Shown here one piece after another: positions 21,101 through 28,566 of a stretch of 64,000 bases of DNA. The notes beneath the pieces were generated by a model, which was not told the DNA's origin, did not search any database, and saw only the letters and a program-made list of their open reading frames with translations. How positions within the stretch are numbered: the stretch's first letter is position 1; each line of letters starts with the position of its first letter. Origin of the DNA: Breviolum minutum Mf 1.05b.01 (lineage: Eukaryota; Sar; Dinophyceae; Suessiales; Symbiodiniaceae); NCBI GenBank assembly GCA_000507305.1, contig DF240454.1, positions 147,717 to 211,716 on the forward strand, written 5' to 3'. Made by a program: the position numbers and the translations under genes.

Positions 21101-22339
21101 TATGTATATCATATATATATATACATACATTGTATATATATGCTCAGTTTCTGTGTTGGGACCTCTCCTTAAAAAGAACATCCTCATTAGTTAGATTGTT
21201 GAAGGTTTGGTGCGCAGGATACAAAGATACAGCCAAAACGGCATCTTGATTTTAAGGCTGCAGAAGTGTACAAAGTTACTATGTTCTTTTTAATCAGGGG
21301 ATGTTCTATCATTGGATTTTCTATCATGTTCTATCCACCTGTCATGGTTTGGCTTGATGAATTGGATTGATTTGGTGTATTTTTGGAAACGTTTTGCATC
21401 TTCCTACTTTTTAAAGCAGATCTTTGCCGCAAAAGGGGGAGGGGTTACTTCTCTACCAAAATGCCCAACCAAAAATTGCCAAGTGATGAGGTACCATTTT
21501 CACCTTGATGGACACCAACAACAGTGCCTTTGGATGTAACAGTGACCATAGTGACCTTTCTGGGGTGAATGTAGAATAGATATTGCACTTGTGTCACTCC
21601 AAGTGACATGAGTTGTGATGTCACTCCAAGTCACGTGATGTCACTTTAGAATGCATCAGGATACACAAGTTTCTACTGTTTCAGTAGGGTTTTCAAGGTT
21701 TGATGAAGTATTATCACTTCTTTTTGCCAGACAGAATCTCTAATCATGTTCAATCACTTAGTCCAAGGAGCAGTTCTCATATGTTGGATGTTCAAATTGA
21801 TCTTGTGGAGGGTGCCCTCTTGTGATGAGCAAGTGAGGATCCGGGATGAAGCAATTTAAAATGACTGGAGCTTGAGCCCAATCGCTTCATTCAAAGTCCT
21901 TTGTTTATTGTCATCAATCCAATCAGTAGAGGATTTATATGATATGTTCTGTACACATATCACGCAAATTCTCAGCAAAAGAAAAAATACCTTTCCACAC
22001 AATTTTTCATAAAACTGTATCCATGATGCATTTATCTGCGGAACAAAAAAGCATCCTTGAAAGTGAGCACTGGGCCATTAGCTAGGTTTCTCTTCCGTGC
22101 CCGGAGGTTACGGAGTTTATTATAAGAATGCATGTACATACATATATGTATATATATATAATCATCTGTATATGTGCATAAAATATTTACACTTTCAGCA
22201 AGCAAGCCTTGGGTGGGAAAAGTTGTATGAAAGGCGCTACGAAACGTCATACTTCACTCTATGATGTCCAACGTCCCAACCTTTCTACTTAGGTGGCGAT
22301 ATCACGGTGGATGAGTTCGTGAAGCTTGGCTTCGCATGA
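6093..22339 (+). CDS. Voltage-gated cation channel, single 6TM repeat with C-terminal EF-hands (whole gene, many exons)
   Basis: This is the span of a gene assembled from small exons listed separately. Joining them gives S1, S2, S3, an arginine-rich S4, the S4-S5 linker, S5, a pore loop and S6, then a charged helical linker, a degenerate EF-hand and a canonical EF-hand before the stop. Exon phases match at every junction from S1 to S5 and the turret, and again across the last four exons. The family is the one-repeat voltage-gated Na+/Ca2+ channels of protists (EukCat/NaChBac-like), which sit in a membrane as tetramers, open on depolarisation and may be tuned by Ca2+ through the EF-hands. About 1.2 kb of coding sequence is spread over 16 kb. 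The N-terminus, a few turret residues and the end of S6 are unresolved. Ion selectivity cannot be read with confidence. Confidence 0.85.
7266..7355 (+). CDS. Channel exon: S1
   Basis: The acceptor is gatgag before GTT. Thirty codons in phase 0 to 0 end TTT before gtggcc. The core AAIMANAVYIGLRTDQ matches the S1 end of protist one-repeat and four-repeat voltage-gated channels (N-A-V-x-I-G-x-x-T-D). The remaining LLYRLWMF makes the S1-S2 loop. The other frames through this stretch are less protein-like. Confidence 0.75.
7356..9714. other. Intron between S1 and S2
   Basis: A 2.36-kb intron. It contains a CA run at 7742, a (TA)n run at 7862 and no further exon I can support. Open frames of 60-125 codons on both strands are consistent with chance. 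Confidence 0.5.
9715..9765 (+). CDS. Channel exon: S2
   Basis: The acceptor is gacaag before GAA. Seventeen codons in phase 0 end ATT before gtatct. The sequence EWGFLCWFTIELSLHLI fits S2, where the conserved acidic residue of the charge-transfer centre is the E of TIEL. Family members usually have Arg or Lys two residues after the following Leu; here it is His. Alternative phase-0 donors exist a few codons later (after WTVS). Confidence 0.75.
9766..11051. other. Intron between S2 and S3
   Basis: About 1.3 kb with no supported exon. Candidate fragments near 9950 and 10020 fail on phase. Confidence 0.45.
11052..11138 (+). CDS. Channel exon: S3
   Basis: A strong pyrimidine tract (ctgtctttcttcag) precedes CAC. 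Twenty-nine codons in phase 0 to 0 end ATG before gttcca. WHWNLFDLFLVLNAAVEIM is a textbook S3: W-x-W-N-x-F-D, then a hydrophobic helix with the S3 Asn and Glu. An open frame also extends upstream to 11001, giving a longer alternative start. The phase matches the S2 exon before and the S4 exon after. Confidence 0.85.
11347..11410 (+). CDS. Channel exon: S4 voltage sensor, first part
   Basis: The exon starts SLFANMSFLRICRVFRLIRV and ends with one base of a split codon (C) before gtccgg. Arginines occur at every third residue, the signature of an S4 voltage sensor. Joined to the exon at 11973 the split codon becomes CGT (Arg) and the series continues: FLRICRVFRLIRVVRLVR has six arginines spaced by three. 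The acceptor (gatctgag) is poor in pyrimidines. Confidence 0.9.
11411..11972. other. Intron splitting the S4 segment
   Basis: A 562-nt intron inside an arginine codon of S4. It holds a TA-rich run at about 11560-11610 and no further coding signal. Confidence 0.7.
11973..12055 (+). CDS. Channel exon: end of S4 and S4-S5 linker
   Basis: The acceptor is cccaaag before GTTTGG. The exon enters in phase 1 and leaves in phase 0, ending CTTTGG before gtgcct. It reads LVRTVKWLRSLRTM and then LFAIIKSMSCLLW. The linker pattern L-R-x-x-L-x-x-I-x-x-S-x-x-x-L-x-W is typical of voltage-gated cation channels. Both edges match the neighbouring exons in phase. Confidence 0.9.
12109..12190. repeat. Dispersed element, copy 2 (related to 853-1110)
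   Basis: GGGTTGCCCAAACCCTGTAAAAGTGGG followed by an AT-rich stretch and GCAGGGAACCC shares its core words with the hairpin element near 0.9 kb. It lies in the intron inside S5. Confidence 0.45.
12301..12335 (+). CDS. Channel exon: start of S5 (35 nt)
   Basis: After cttttgtgag come eleven codons plus two bases (AFVMILLVMFL and GG) before gttgag. Its phase (0 to 2) fits the linker exon before it and the S5 exon after it. The joined helix reads FVMILLVMFLGFVFGIIFGN. It could not be recognised on its own; the support is the phase and the continuous hydrophobic helix. Confidence 0.8.
12682..12774 (+). CDS. Channel exon: S5 to turret
   Basis: The acceptor is cccttgag before GTTTGTC, phase 2 in and phase 2 out, ending TCT CG before gttgtc. 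It reads FVFGIIFGNAAASYFETLDL and then NDPKEVANVS. This completes S5 and starts the extracellular turret, with the usual acidic stretch before the pore helix. The split final codon joined to the next exon gives CGA (Arg). Confidence 0.85.
12785..12895 (+). repeat. GTTGTT/GATGTT imperfect trinucleotide tract
   Basis: A run of TTG, GTT and GAT words inside the short intron between the S5 exon and the turret exon. The long Leu/Val frame through it is a by-product of the repeat. Confidence 0.7.
12948..12981 (+). CDS. Channel exon: turret before the pore helix
   Basis: After a good acceptor (gtattctttgcag) the first base completes an Arg codon with the previous exon, then KVVGELRGYLS follows. E-L-R-x-Y is the usual lead into the pore helix. 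A TGA follows within two codons, so the exon must end before 12985. No GT is available, only GC (gcttga) or GA donors. The end given assumes the phase-0 GC donor. About six turret residues typical of the family would then be missing, so a further micro-exon may exist. Confidence 0.55.
13015..13336. repeat. Tandem duplication, unit A
   Basis: A 322-bp unit that recurs at 13498-13822 with only scattered substitutions and small indels. It includes an exon-like block after tgcaatag reading FLATDSDDDAQISNTLFPRN, with a GT (gtccgt) just after the repeat. The single-copy spacer between the two units is 161 bp. It lies in the intron between the turret and pore exons. Confidence 0.9.
13498..13822. repeat. 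Tandem duplication, unit B
   Basis: The second copy of the unit at 13015-13336. The homology ends exactly where unit A is followed by ttgtccgtac; unit B is followed by acataagccc, so any donor used by unit A is absent here. The reverse strand is also open for about 84 codons in both copies, which follows from the duplication and is not evidence for a gene. Confidence 0.9.
14794..14891 (+). CDS. Channel exon: pore helix and selectivity filter
   Basis: The acceptor is gataatcag before GTG AGT, phase 0. The start reads VSLFCAIFGGNDARQKLL: a pore helix (S-L-F-x-A-I) followed by the G-G-x-D filter seen in protist voltage-gated channels (commonly T-G-G-x-D-W). Reading on, HICGTSSQPFPM leads to a GT (gttttg) in phase 2, which matches the S6 exon at 17527. 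The Trp after the Asp is Ala here. The far edge is less certain than the motif. Confidence 0.65.
14991..15080. repeat. Foldback element, left arm
   Basis: About 90 bp that recur inverted at 16101-16190 with roughly 90 percent identity by eye. Weaker similarity extends outward to about 14960. Inner ends are marked by AAACGCAAGTTTTT. Confidence 0.9.
15107..15196. repeat. Three tandem copies of a 30-bp A-rich unit
   Basis: Unit ACATTAAGAAAACCAAAAAG plus about 10 more bases, three times with few changes. It sits just inside the left foldback arm. Confidence 0.85.
15246..15368. repeat. Imperfect hairpin with CTCGAG in both arms
   Basis: GAAAACCAAAAACCTCGAG at 15246-15265 is mirrored by the inverse complement at 15326-15368 (CTCGAGTTTGTTTGGTT). 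The arms are A/T homopolymer-rich, so part of the pairing is low complexity, but the shared CTCGAG core is specific. Confidence 0.7.
16101..16190. repeat. Foldback element, right arm
   Basis: The inverse of the left arm. Weaker similarity continues to about 16221 (GGCCG and TTCACAAA words in common). With the left arm it brackets about 1 kb of low-complexity DNA. No convincing target-site duplication could be defined by eye. Confidence 0.9.
16190..16506 (-). CDS. Candidate antisense exon in the pore-S6 intron
   Basis: On the minus strand a good acceptor (TGATTGATTGCAG before GTTGG) opens a frame of about 100 codons: VGDLERKLPSGDHLTLLGCG near its start and VFEPFGTTHLMKTWRNNKG further on. It runs into the right foldback arm. 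It could be an exon of a nested or mobile gene. No family is recognised and the length alone is not significant. Confidence 0.3.
16550..17036 (+). other. Overlapping plus-strand open frames, unassigned
   Basis: One frame reads PIHPEDFGLKNRIPFLIVAP and then DWMYYGDLIRILDDGDLHLG before a stop at about 16770. The next frame continues from 16731 to 17036 with WEGESVPWLYVTGRIDQEIP. The handover from one frame to the other could be a frameshifted relic of a single coding region. No domain is recognised. Confidence 0.3.
17527..17561 (+). CDS. Channel exon: first half of S6
   Basis: The acceptor is cccacag before GTATTTC, entering in phase 2 as required by the pore exon. It reads YFMFFVFYIGF and ends with one base of a codon before gtcgcg. 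The aromatic, glycine-containing helix is right for S6. The helix is incomplete and needs a further exon supplying the S6 Asn. Confidence 0.6.
17908..17938 (+). CDS. Channel exon: possible second half of S6
   Basis: After ctagcag, GT completes the split codon to give Cys, then SVKLNSFFF and two bases before gtggat. L-N-x-F-F is compatible with the conserved S6 Asn region. It leaves phase 2, while the next exon opens in phase 0 or 1, so either another small exon follows or the edges are wrong. Confidence 0.35.
19112..19140. repeat. Three tandem GTGACATCAC decamers
   Basis: GTGACATCACCTGACATCACGTGACATCA: a 10-bp unit three times. Similar words recur at 21591-21647. Confidence 0.8.
19280..19419 (+). 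CDS. Channel exon: post-S6 helix and degenerate EF-hand 1
   Basis: The exon reads VVDSYREDLQRTSDEVKRDL, then HEDELRERFDTNEGMMQEFT, and ends AG before gtttgg in phase 2. V-V-D-x-Y-x-x-x-L is a typical S6 exit in Ca2+/Na+ channels. L-R-E-R-F-D-T-N-E-G resembles the start of an EF-hand, but the loop is too short to be a canonical 12-residue site. The start could also be 19272, adding ATK. Its exit phase matches the next exon. Confidence 0.65.
19992..20039. repeat. 17-bp tandem repeat, 2.8 copies
   Basis: GCGAAATATTCCCTATC repeated two full times plus a partial copy ending CCCGG. It lies in the intron between the two EF-hand region exons. Confidence 0.9.
20223..20341 (+). CDS. Channel exon: helix leading to EF-hand 2
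   Basis: The acceptor is ccttttaagcag; its first base completes an Arg codon. It reads VAGATCNQSTLGQAFEKCLN and then WVAAYFAGLDIGADDA, ending G before gtgggg. V-x-A-Y-F-x-x-L-x-x-x-x-x-D-A is the segment that precedes the second EF-hand in protist voltage-gated channels. Phase (2 to 1) agrees on both sides. Confidence 0.85.
21491..21523 (+). CDS. Channel micro-exon: first half of EF-hand 2 loop (33 nt)
   Basis: This is GT plus ten codons plus one base, between aagtgatgag and gtgcct. It reads TIFTLMDTNN. Spliced to the next exon it restores the canonical loop DTNNSGDITVDEF with ligands at positions 1, 3, 5, 7 (Asp), 9 and 12 (Glu) and Gly at 6. The exact fit of motif and phase makes this one of the firmest joins in the window. 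Confidence 0.9.
21591..21647. repeat. Palindromic GTCACTCCAAGTGAC cluster
   Basis: Two copies of GTCACTCCAAGT(G/C)AC with interleaved GTGATGTCAC words form several overlapping inverted repeats. It resembles the GTGACATCAC decamers at 19.1 kb. Confidence 0.65.
22293..22339 (+). CDS. Channel terminal exon: second half of EF-hand 2 and stop
   Basis: The acceptor is ttctacttag before GT GGC. It reads GDITVDEFVKLGFA and then TGA at 22337-22339. Ile at loop position 8 and Glu at 12 are canonical. The stop comes only nine residues after the loop Glu, so the protein ends soon after the second EF-hand, with no long tail. Confidence 0.9.
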
Positions 22340-22695
22340 ATTGTTCTAGCCAATGATCAACAAACAGTTCGGAGTATTCGGTTTACAGACTACTTCCAAA
22401 ATACTGGCGTTTGCGTATGGATCCAGTGTCATCTACTTTGACCCTGATCGCCATTCTTTTTAATGACATCTTTGTTTCTTTGAAATGTGTTTCCAAATGT
22501 GTTTTGATATGAGCAACTGCCTTTGCATTGCATTTACGTAGGGAGATGAAAAGTAGTATTGGCCGGTGGGCAGGTTTCCAGGAATATGTATGTATATATA
22601 GTTTTACTTCCAAAAAAGGAGATCAAAACGAGAGTGGGGGGGGGGGAAGGGGGGAACCAGCACAGACGAGATAGTTTCTCATCTGCGCCCCCCAG
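22340..22695. other. Intergenic stretch after the channel
   Basis: About 350 bp with a poly-G run (22633-22653) and TA runs. No exon is supported. No polyadenylation signal can be assigned. Confidence 0.4.
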
Positions 22696-22760
22696 AGTTG
22701 GAAAATGAGATCATGACAGTCGATTTGTTGTCAAATCTTGAGAAGCGACCTTGGAACGAG
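22696..22760 (+). CDS. Candidate exon, region 2, product unknown
   Basis: After gcgccccccag the frame reads LENEIMTVDLLSNLEKRPWN and Glu before gtagtg (phase 0). Composition and edges are good. No family is recognised. It may begin the gene that ends at 28566. Confidence 0.45.
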
Positions 22761-23580
22761 GTAGTGGGTCCTCTTGTCACATTAAGTAAAAGCTGCCGCT
22801 CCATATATTTTTATATATATAATGCCAGAATCCCGTGTGTTTCGGTTTTTTGAATCAATCTCCTGGTTTTGTATCGTGGTGTCATAGGTTTTGAAGCAAT
22901 CTATTAAACATGTTATGTAGTGTATGTGTATATATATGTATGTACAACCGTCATACTGGCCATAGACGAAATCAGCCAACCACTTGATATCGTAGATGTC
23001 CCGCATCAATTCCAGTGCAAGTCTTAACCCGTCTTTCAAATGGTGCAATATTTTATCCATCAGCGGTACCCCTAAGGTATGTCATGTAGCGCGAAAAGGT
23101 CAATTTTTTGCGACCAAAATTCCACCTGAAAAACCCTCGGGGTAGTCATTTCCATAAATTCACATTCCGAGATGGTGAACCATGAAATGTATTGAAGTAG
23201 ACGATGTTCACGTATTTTACACAGAATTGCAATGGAATTACCCAGCCAAAAAACCACTGGTCGCCACAGACAAAAAGTAACTCCTAGATCTGCGTGACAC
23301 GGTATATGTTGATGTTTCAATGTTTCATGTCTATGAAGCTGTTTTAGGTTTGCATCTTATGGTGAAGGATTAACGATGCATTTTGTTTGTTGACAGTCCG
23401 ATGGTACAGATTCACGTCCCCAGAGATCAGATGACCTTCCTTGCCACAACTTTTGTATACTTTTGTTGTGTCTGAAGAAAGTGAAGATTTGTTCAATGAA
23501 CACATTCATTAGCGATTCTCCGGTGACGTCATCCTCTACAAAGGGTTCCTTGCACGAAGTTTCCCATCTTTTTGAAACAG

Positions 23581-23719
23581 GTTGGAGCTTTTGGTTGAGG
23601 ATCGGAGATCCGCCCCTTCCCAACACCTCAGGAAAGGCACCATGAAACTCAAGGGTTTGGCCAAAAGTATCGACATCTTCGTCACTCGGACCAAAGTCAT
23701 CAGGGAAGAACTGTTGAGG
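23581..23719 (+). CDS. Candidate exon, region 2, product unknown
   Basis: The acceptor is tctttttgaaacag before G. Forty-six codons follow in phase 2 to 0, ending AGG before gtaaaa. It reads LELLVEDRRSAPSQHLRKG and then KSIDIFVTRTKVIREELLR, a basic helical segment. About two thirds of third codon positions are G or C, more than in the opposing frame. The minus strand is also open here for 156 codons with splice-like edges, so the strand is not beyond doubt. Confidence 0.45.
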
Positions 23720-23783
23720 GTAAAAAAGAGAAGCAAGTTTGCTTACGATCGGAAGAATTCGATTCTCCAAAAAGTGTGGTGAA

Positions 23784-24214
23784 AGGGGTGTAACTGTAAC
23801 GAGTATGGTTTTATTGCGGAGTGGCATTTTTTCCTGCGAAGTAGTTGTTTTTCCATTCTAAAGACTTGGAAAAAATGCAAAAGTTTATTTAATTCTTTTG
23901 GAGATACTGAATTTATGGGCTTGGAAAAGTTAATGTCGACAAGGGATCCTTTCTTGAAATCGGAGGATTTGTGTAGGTTTTTGAAATCATTAAAACACCT
24001 GACAATCAGAACACCCCATAGCATCAGTGTTGGATCAACTTTATCCCATCAAAGTGGCTCTTTTTTGCCATCCAACTTTGGTGCTTTAGTGAAGGCTTAC
24101 GAAACCGAAGGGCAGCTATCTACTTTGGGTAAGCTCAGAAAAACAGCAGACCTTAAAGGATTCAACATCCCAATCCTGTTTTCTTTTCAAAAGAGGATGC
24201 TAGATCTTTTTTGA
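23784..24214 (+). other. Long open frame after an in-frame TGA, unassigned
   Basis: Directly after the TGA at 23780-23782 the same frame stays open for about 140 codons (GLEKLMSTRDPFLKSEDLCR and later ALVKAYETEGQLSTLGKLRK). It is AT-rich and has no recognised domain. It may be intron read-through or a relic. At this length it is within chance expectation. Confidence 0.2.
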
Positions 24215-24321
24215 TACCATAGACAGTATGTACATAGTAGATACAATGTACCGACCCTATGGTTCATGTGTTTTTAAGTATATTTGGAGCTACTCTTGAG
24301 GGTTTACTATACGGTTTACAG

Positions 24322-24460
24322 GTCACCACGAATTGCGAGCGCAAAAATAAGATGTGTGTTGACCCAGGCGATCATGTTCGACCTTACCCGCCTGGGCTTA
24401 CAAGTGCAAAAACTGTGCTCCTTTGTAACTCGACAGTGATGATCACCGGAGCCAGCCGGG
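24322..24460 (+). CDS. Candidate exon, region 2, possible nucleotide-binding turn
   Basis: The acceptor is cggtttacag before GTC, phase 0, fitting the exon at 23581. It ends CGG G before the only donor here that looks close to consensus (gtgagc). It reads VTTNCERKNKMCVDPGDHVR and ends TVLLCNSTVMITGASR. V-M-I-T-G-A-S-R-G resembles the first beta strand and glycine turn of short-chain dehydrogenases, but the required next Gly-x-Gly part would be in an exon not found. The match is short enough to be chance. Confidence 0.4.
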
Positions 24461-26668
24461 GTGAGCAAATGGCAGACGCCTTTGGTGCTGGTGGATGCTA
24501 AAAGAACTTGGGAAATGTAAGGAACGGTAATGAATGGTATAGGTATTTAATGGTATTTATATTTGTATATCATATACCCTTCCTGGTCGGTGCGTCATGG
24601 GGAAATCGGAGAATGAAACTTGAGGATGCTTGTACTTGGGATTCATTCCCTCATTTCCTGCTAAAGACATATATCGCTACTTCAAACACGCTTTAACATT
24701 AAACATATTTCTCTCAAAAGACGAGATACTGCCTATGGTTTGACGTTCAAAAGAGATCCGAACTGCGATCGTATGGGATGATAGGAACGAGAAGATCCAC
24801 ATGCTTGGGATGTTCGGACAATGAAAGATACCATGAGTTCTGACCCCTAAGGCAGTGAAGTATGTGAAAAAAAAGTATCAAATCATCGCTGCTAAGCTGC
24901 TAGGTTCATCTTCAAATTGGACTTGGATTCAACAATTCAACAAAGTGGTAAATATGAAGATGTTGATGCTGGAAGCTGTTCAGCGTTTGGTGCGGATCCT
25001 GTGTTCAATGGAGATGTAGATCCTGGGAGGTTCCAAAACCTAACTGATTGCAGGTGGAAGATCAATTCCGCGACATCAAACGACCCTTGGCCACAAATGA
25101 TTGACCCAGATTATTTGAAAGGAAGACTTGAATTTACAGTAATGAAGATTTTGAAATCTAACGTGGTTTACAACTAGCAAGGTCTTCAGTAGGGGACATG
25201 TTTCCCATAAAATGACAACTGTTGCTCAGATGTTTGGAGGTTGGTGGCATGAAACCTTACCTGATTCTACTTAAATTCTGCAACAAACAGGCCTGACTCA
25301 AGGGACAGGTGGTGACAGGTCAACATTGGGAGCCCTACAACATGTAGTCATACTTGAGGTTGGAGTCTAATTTGCGGTTTTCCCAGATAGTTTTGAATTC
25401 TGCAGTGGCAAGATGAGATCTTCTGTGTTATCCTTTTCACCATACATAGCTTACCACAATCACTTACTGTCACACCATCCAAGTATGAGATAGGTAACAA
25501 AGTTAACAGTTAACCATGTTACCAACAACTTACCTAAATGCAGATGACCATACTGTGAGACGCTGCCATACTGTGCACGTTTTGATTCCAATCGGGGTTG
25601 TCCCAGCTAAAAAAAGATCAACAGATCCACTTCAGGGGATGTGGTGTCACTTCTAAGAAAACCATTCTTAATATTCTTACCTAGCCTACAAGATCATTAT
25701 TCCCCAAAGCATGATATATTGTTTTGGAGTGCCAACTTATCCTTCCAGCAAAAACTTCTCAACGGAAAGGGGCCTTCATTGGAGTACGCCTTTCCTCGGA
25801 AGCCGCAAAGGTATCCAAAGGTAAAAAGTCAACCGGAGAATGGTCATACAAGATTACTCCGAGATTGGATTGCGACTACACTCTGGTAAATAGACATGGC
25901 AATACAAAATGGACCACTTGAAGATGTGTTTGCTATTAACAGTGACCAGATGTTTATTCAGCTATGTTCGTTTACTAGAGGGTATGCTGATAGTTTCATG
26001 TTTCATCCCTTTTTGAGAACAACTTTGATTGGCAGCTTTGCGGACATCACATGGTTGCTGACCTTTGGTAGAAAATCTGGTTGCTGACCTGCCCCGCTTT
26101 TGGTTGGACAGCTTGTGTTGCGTCGAAATTGATTTGTTCCAATTGGTGTTCTTCTTTTTTGCTACTTGTGTCCGAATTTCTGCGATGAAGTACCACTGAG
26201 ATTATAAGCAAATGATGACAATGAAATCACCAATTTGTTTCGGAAGATGTTCTGGGTCACATTTCCCCACCACCATTGACAACCAAACATCAACCATAAA
26301 GACACAATGGTCCGAGGAATGGTGCAACCACAGAGGCGCTTGACCGCCACACGGTTGAAGCTCGGCTGCAAGGAAGATCACCCAATGGAGGCCACCAATT
26401 TAGAGCTTGTCATGCAAGATTTATTGAAACTATAATTCAGAAACATGGATTCCGCCAAAATGTCCATCATCCATCGTAGAGGGACCTATTATTTTGCCAG
26501 TGGTTTCTTGATTTTTGGAGCTTACAAAACTGCTGACCATCCCTGGTTGACCAAACTTGTTGCTCCACCTTTTTGCGTGTATTTGTCCCACCTCGGACTG
26601 CGCTGAGCCTCGCCCGACTTCACCTATGAAAAACCTGAGCTGTATAGAGGTTTAAACCCGTTAAACAG

Positions 26669-26737
26669 CTCATGGCGGAGTTGGATATTGTGGATGATGA
26701 TGAGGATGATGACCCAACCAGGCTGGATCATAGCTGA
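26669..26737 (+). CDS. Candidate exon with acidic stretch, region 2
   Basis: After cgttaaacag the frame reads LMAELDIVDDDEDDDPTRLD and stops at 26735. A GC dinucleotide after ACCAG could be a donor, making it internal. Nine acidic residues within eleven is a low-complexity linker, not a diagnostic motif. Confidence 0.35.
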   Translation, partial: LMAELDIVDDDEDDDPTRLDHS

Positions 26738-27936
26738 AGACAATGGAGGGATGATTTGGATTTGGATAGTTGAAATTTCCAGCAGAGTCGTTCCAGTTCT
26801 ACAGCACTACGTATTGCACAAATGTGTTCACGTGTAGTGAACCATGGAGGCGATGGAGGCTACAAACCCTGTTTTGTTCGATTAACTTTTTTAGTTTTTT
26901 CTGAATCGTCCAAGTTGAGCCATTGAAGTTTTTTTCCAATCCGTTTTACAAAGACCCTTTTCCATTGGGTCTTTCGTCCAAATGTCTGAGGAAATCCAAA
27001 CAAAGTACCGAATCTCACAGAATCTCACCTGGTGATTTTGTGTATCTGAGAGAAAGGGAATGAGAAGGAAATGTAGTTATACAAAAAGATAGCCACGAGG
27101 TACGGAATGGTAGCTGAGAAAGGGAATGAGAAGGAAAATACTTCTGAATTGATTTTTCGAATTGTTGATTCCTTCATATGACTTGATACTACGACGTCGA
27201 TTGATGTACATTCATACAGTAGTACAAGCGTGTCTCAGAATTTGGGGCACTTAAATCAATCTACTTGTTTCTTCATGTTGGTAGTTTTTTTCTGCAGATT
27301 TTCAGGATAAAAAACAGATGCATCCGAGTGATCAGTGCTTATGTTTCAGGAATCCTTTGCAATCATGACCTGACATCTCAAGAGAGTCGGTGATTTCAAT
27401 ATCCCAATCGGATAGTGGTGACATCCGAATTTACGGGAGTGTATGACATATGCCTAGCAATAGTAAAATATTTTGCTGGGATGCGAAGGGGGTGGCTTGC
27501 TATTTGCAACATTAACATGAATCAACCAACGTATGACTTGATGACATAAAGTCTATATTAGGGAAAGGTATCCCTTTATTTGGATTACTTGGTTTCTTTG
27601 GTTACATCAAAGTACTTGGAAGAAGCAAGCGTGAAAACGTGTAGGTGATCAGATGAAGTTGCCAGGTGGACAAGCAAATGATACAGTGATATTAGTTTCC
27701 ACAGGTTCTGCTTTTGCAATGTGTCAATTTGTCAATCCTATTTTTGTGTTAGTGTCCTTTGGTGTAAGATTAAAGTATACACAGGATTTGGATATGATAT
27801 GCTTGACAATTCTCGTTGCAGACTTTTACACCAATTTGTTATTAGGTGTCCAGTCAATATACATTCAACTGGCAGGTTGGCTCATAAAATGTGTACTGTA
27901 ACGACTTCACGCGACTGTCTAATGTTGTTCACTCAG

Positions 27937-27972
27937 GAAGACCCTCAAACTTTGCTTCAGATTGATGAATTT
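27937..27972 (+). CDS. Candidate exon, region 2
   Basis: The acceptor is tgttcactcag before GAA. Twelve codons (EDPQTLLQIDEF) run to a GT (gtagtg) in phase 0. The phase fits the terminal exon at 28510. Confidence 0.35.
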
Positions 27973-28509
27973 GTAGTGTTTCCACAAATACATGATGGAT
28001 CCATTTGGAAGCCTAGGGAGAACAAGCATTCCTGCAGTTATGGGAAATGTGAGCTACGAAGAGAATCCTTGTTGGTACCTGTTGGTTTGTAGTAGTTGCA
28101 ACCCATGAGATGATGATACTGTCACAATATCTGTATTTATATATATATACATGGACGTGGTGGTCGGGAACAATCTCGGAAGTGTTCTGTTAGCTTTCAA
28201 GTTGGAACTCAGAGACACTTCTTTGATTTCAGTAACATCTTCGATGCTGGTCCATTATCAATTGAAGAAGGCTACTATGCAGTCATGTGATGGTCATGTT
28301 TGATTCGAAAGTCAAGGAAGTATGAATTGAACTTGTGATTGTATGTGATACTTCTGCAATGTACGTATATATATATATGCATAATATGATATTACCAGTA
28401 TTCTGACAATAAGCATATAGTTACTTGTTTCTCTATCTACATGACTGTAAGCGAGGTCACAAGTGGCATTTGCATCTCCTAACCCATGTGGTCGGCGTGG
28501 CCGTGCCAG

Positions 28510-28566
28510 GTCTTCGCGCTTGAGGCTTCAAAAGCGATTCTCTCAGGCGAATATCAAATCGTGTAG
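28510..28566 (+). CDS. Candidate terminal exon, region 2
   Basis: The acceptor is gccgtgccag before GTC. It reads VFALEASKAILSGEYQIV and then TAG. The surrounding 28.48-28.64 kb is unusually GC-rich, and a GC donor after TCTCAG is an alternative. With the exon before it the C-terminus would read QIDEFVFALEASKAIL. Confidence 0.4.
   Translation, partial: VFALEASKAILSGEYQIV

Noticed and set aside
23357..23827. 156-codon minus-strand open frame
   Set aside because: The plus-strand exon at 23581-23719 has equally good edges, higher G+C at third positions and fits the next exon in phase. Among the longest frames, but still of a length expected by chance over six frames at this composition.
24917..25177. 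Open frame DAGSCSAFGADPVFNGDVDPG and an overlapping VEDQFRDIKRPLATND frame
   Set aside because: Two frames compete through the same AG site, neither matches neighbouring phases, and no domain is visible.
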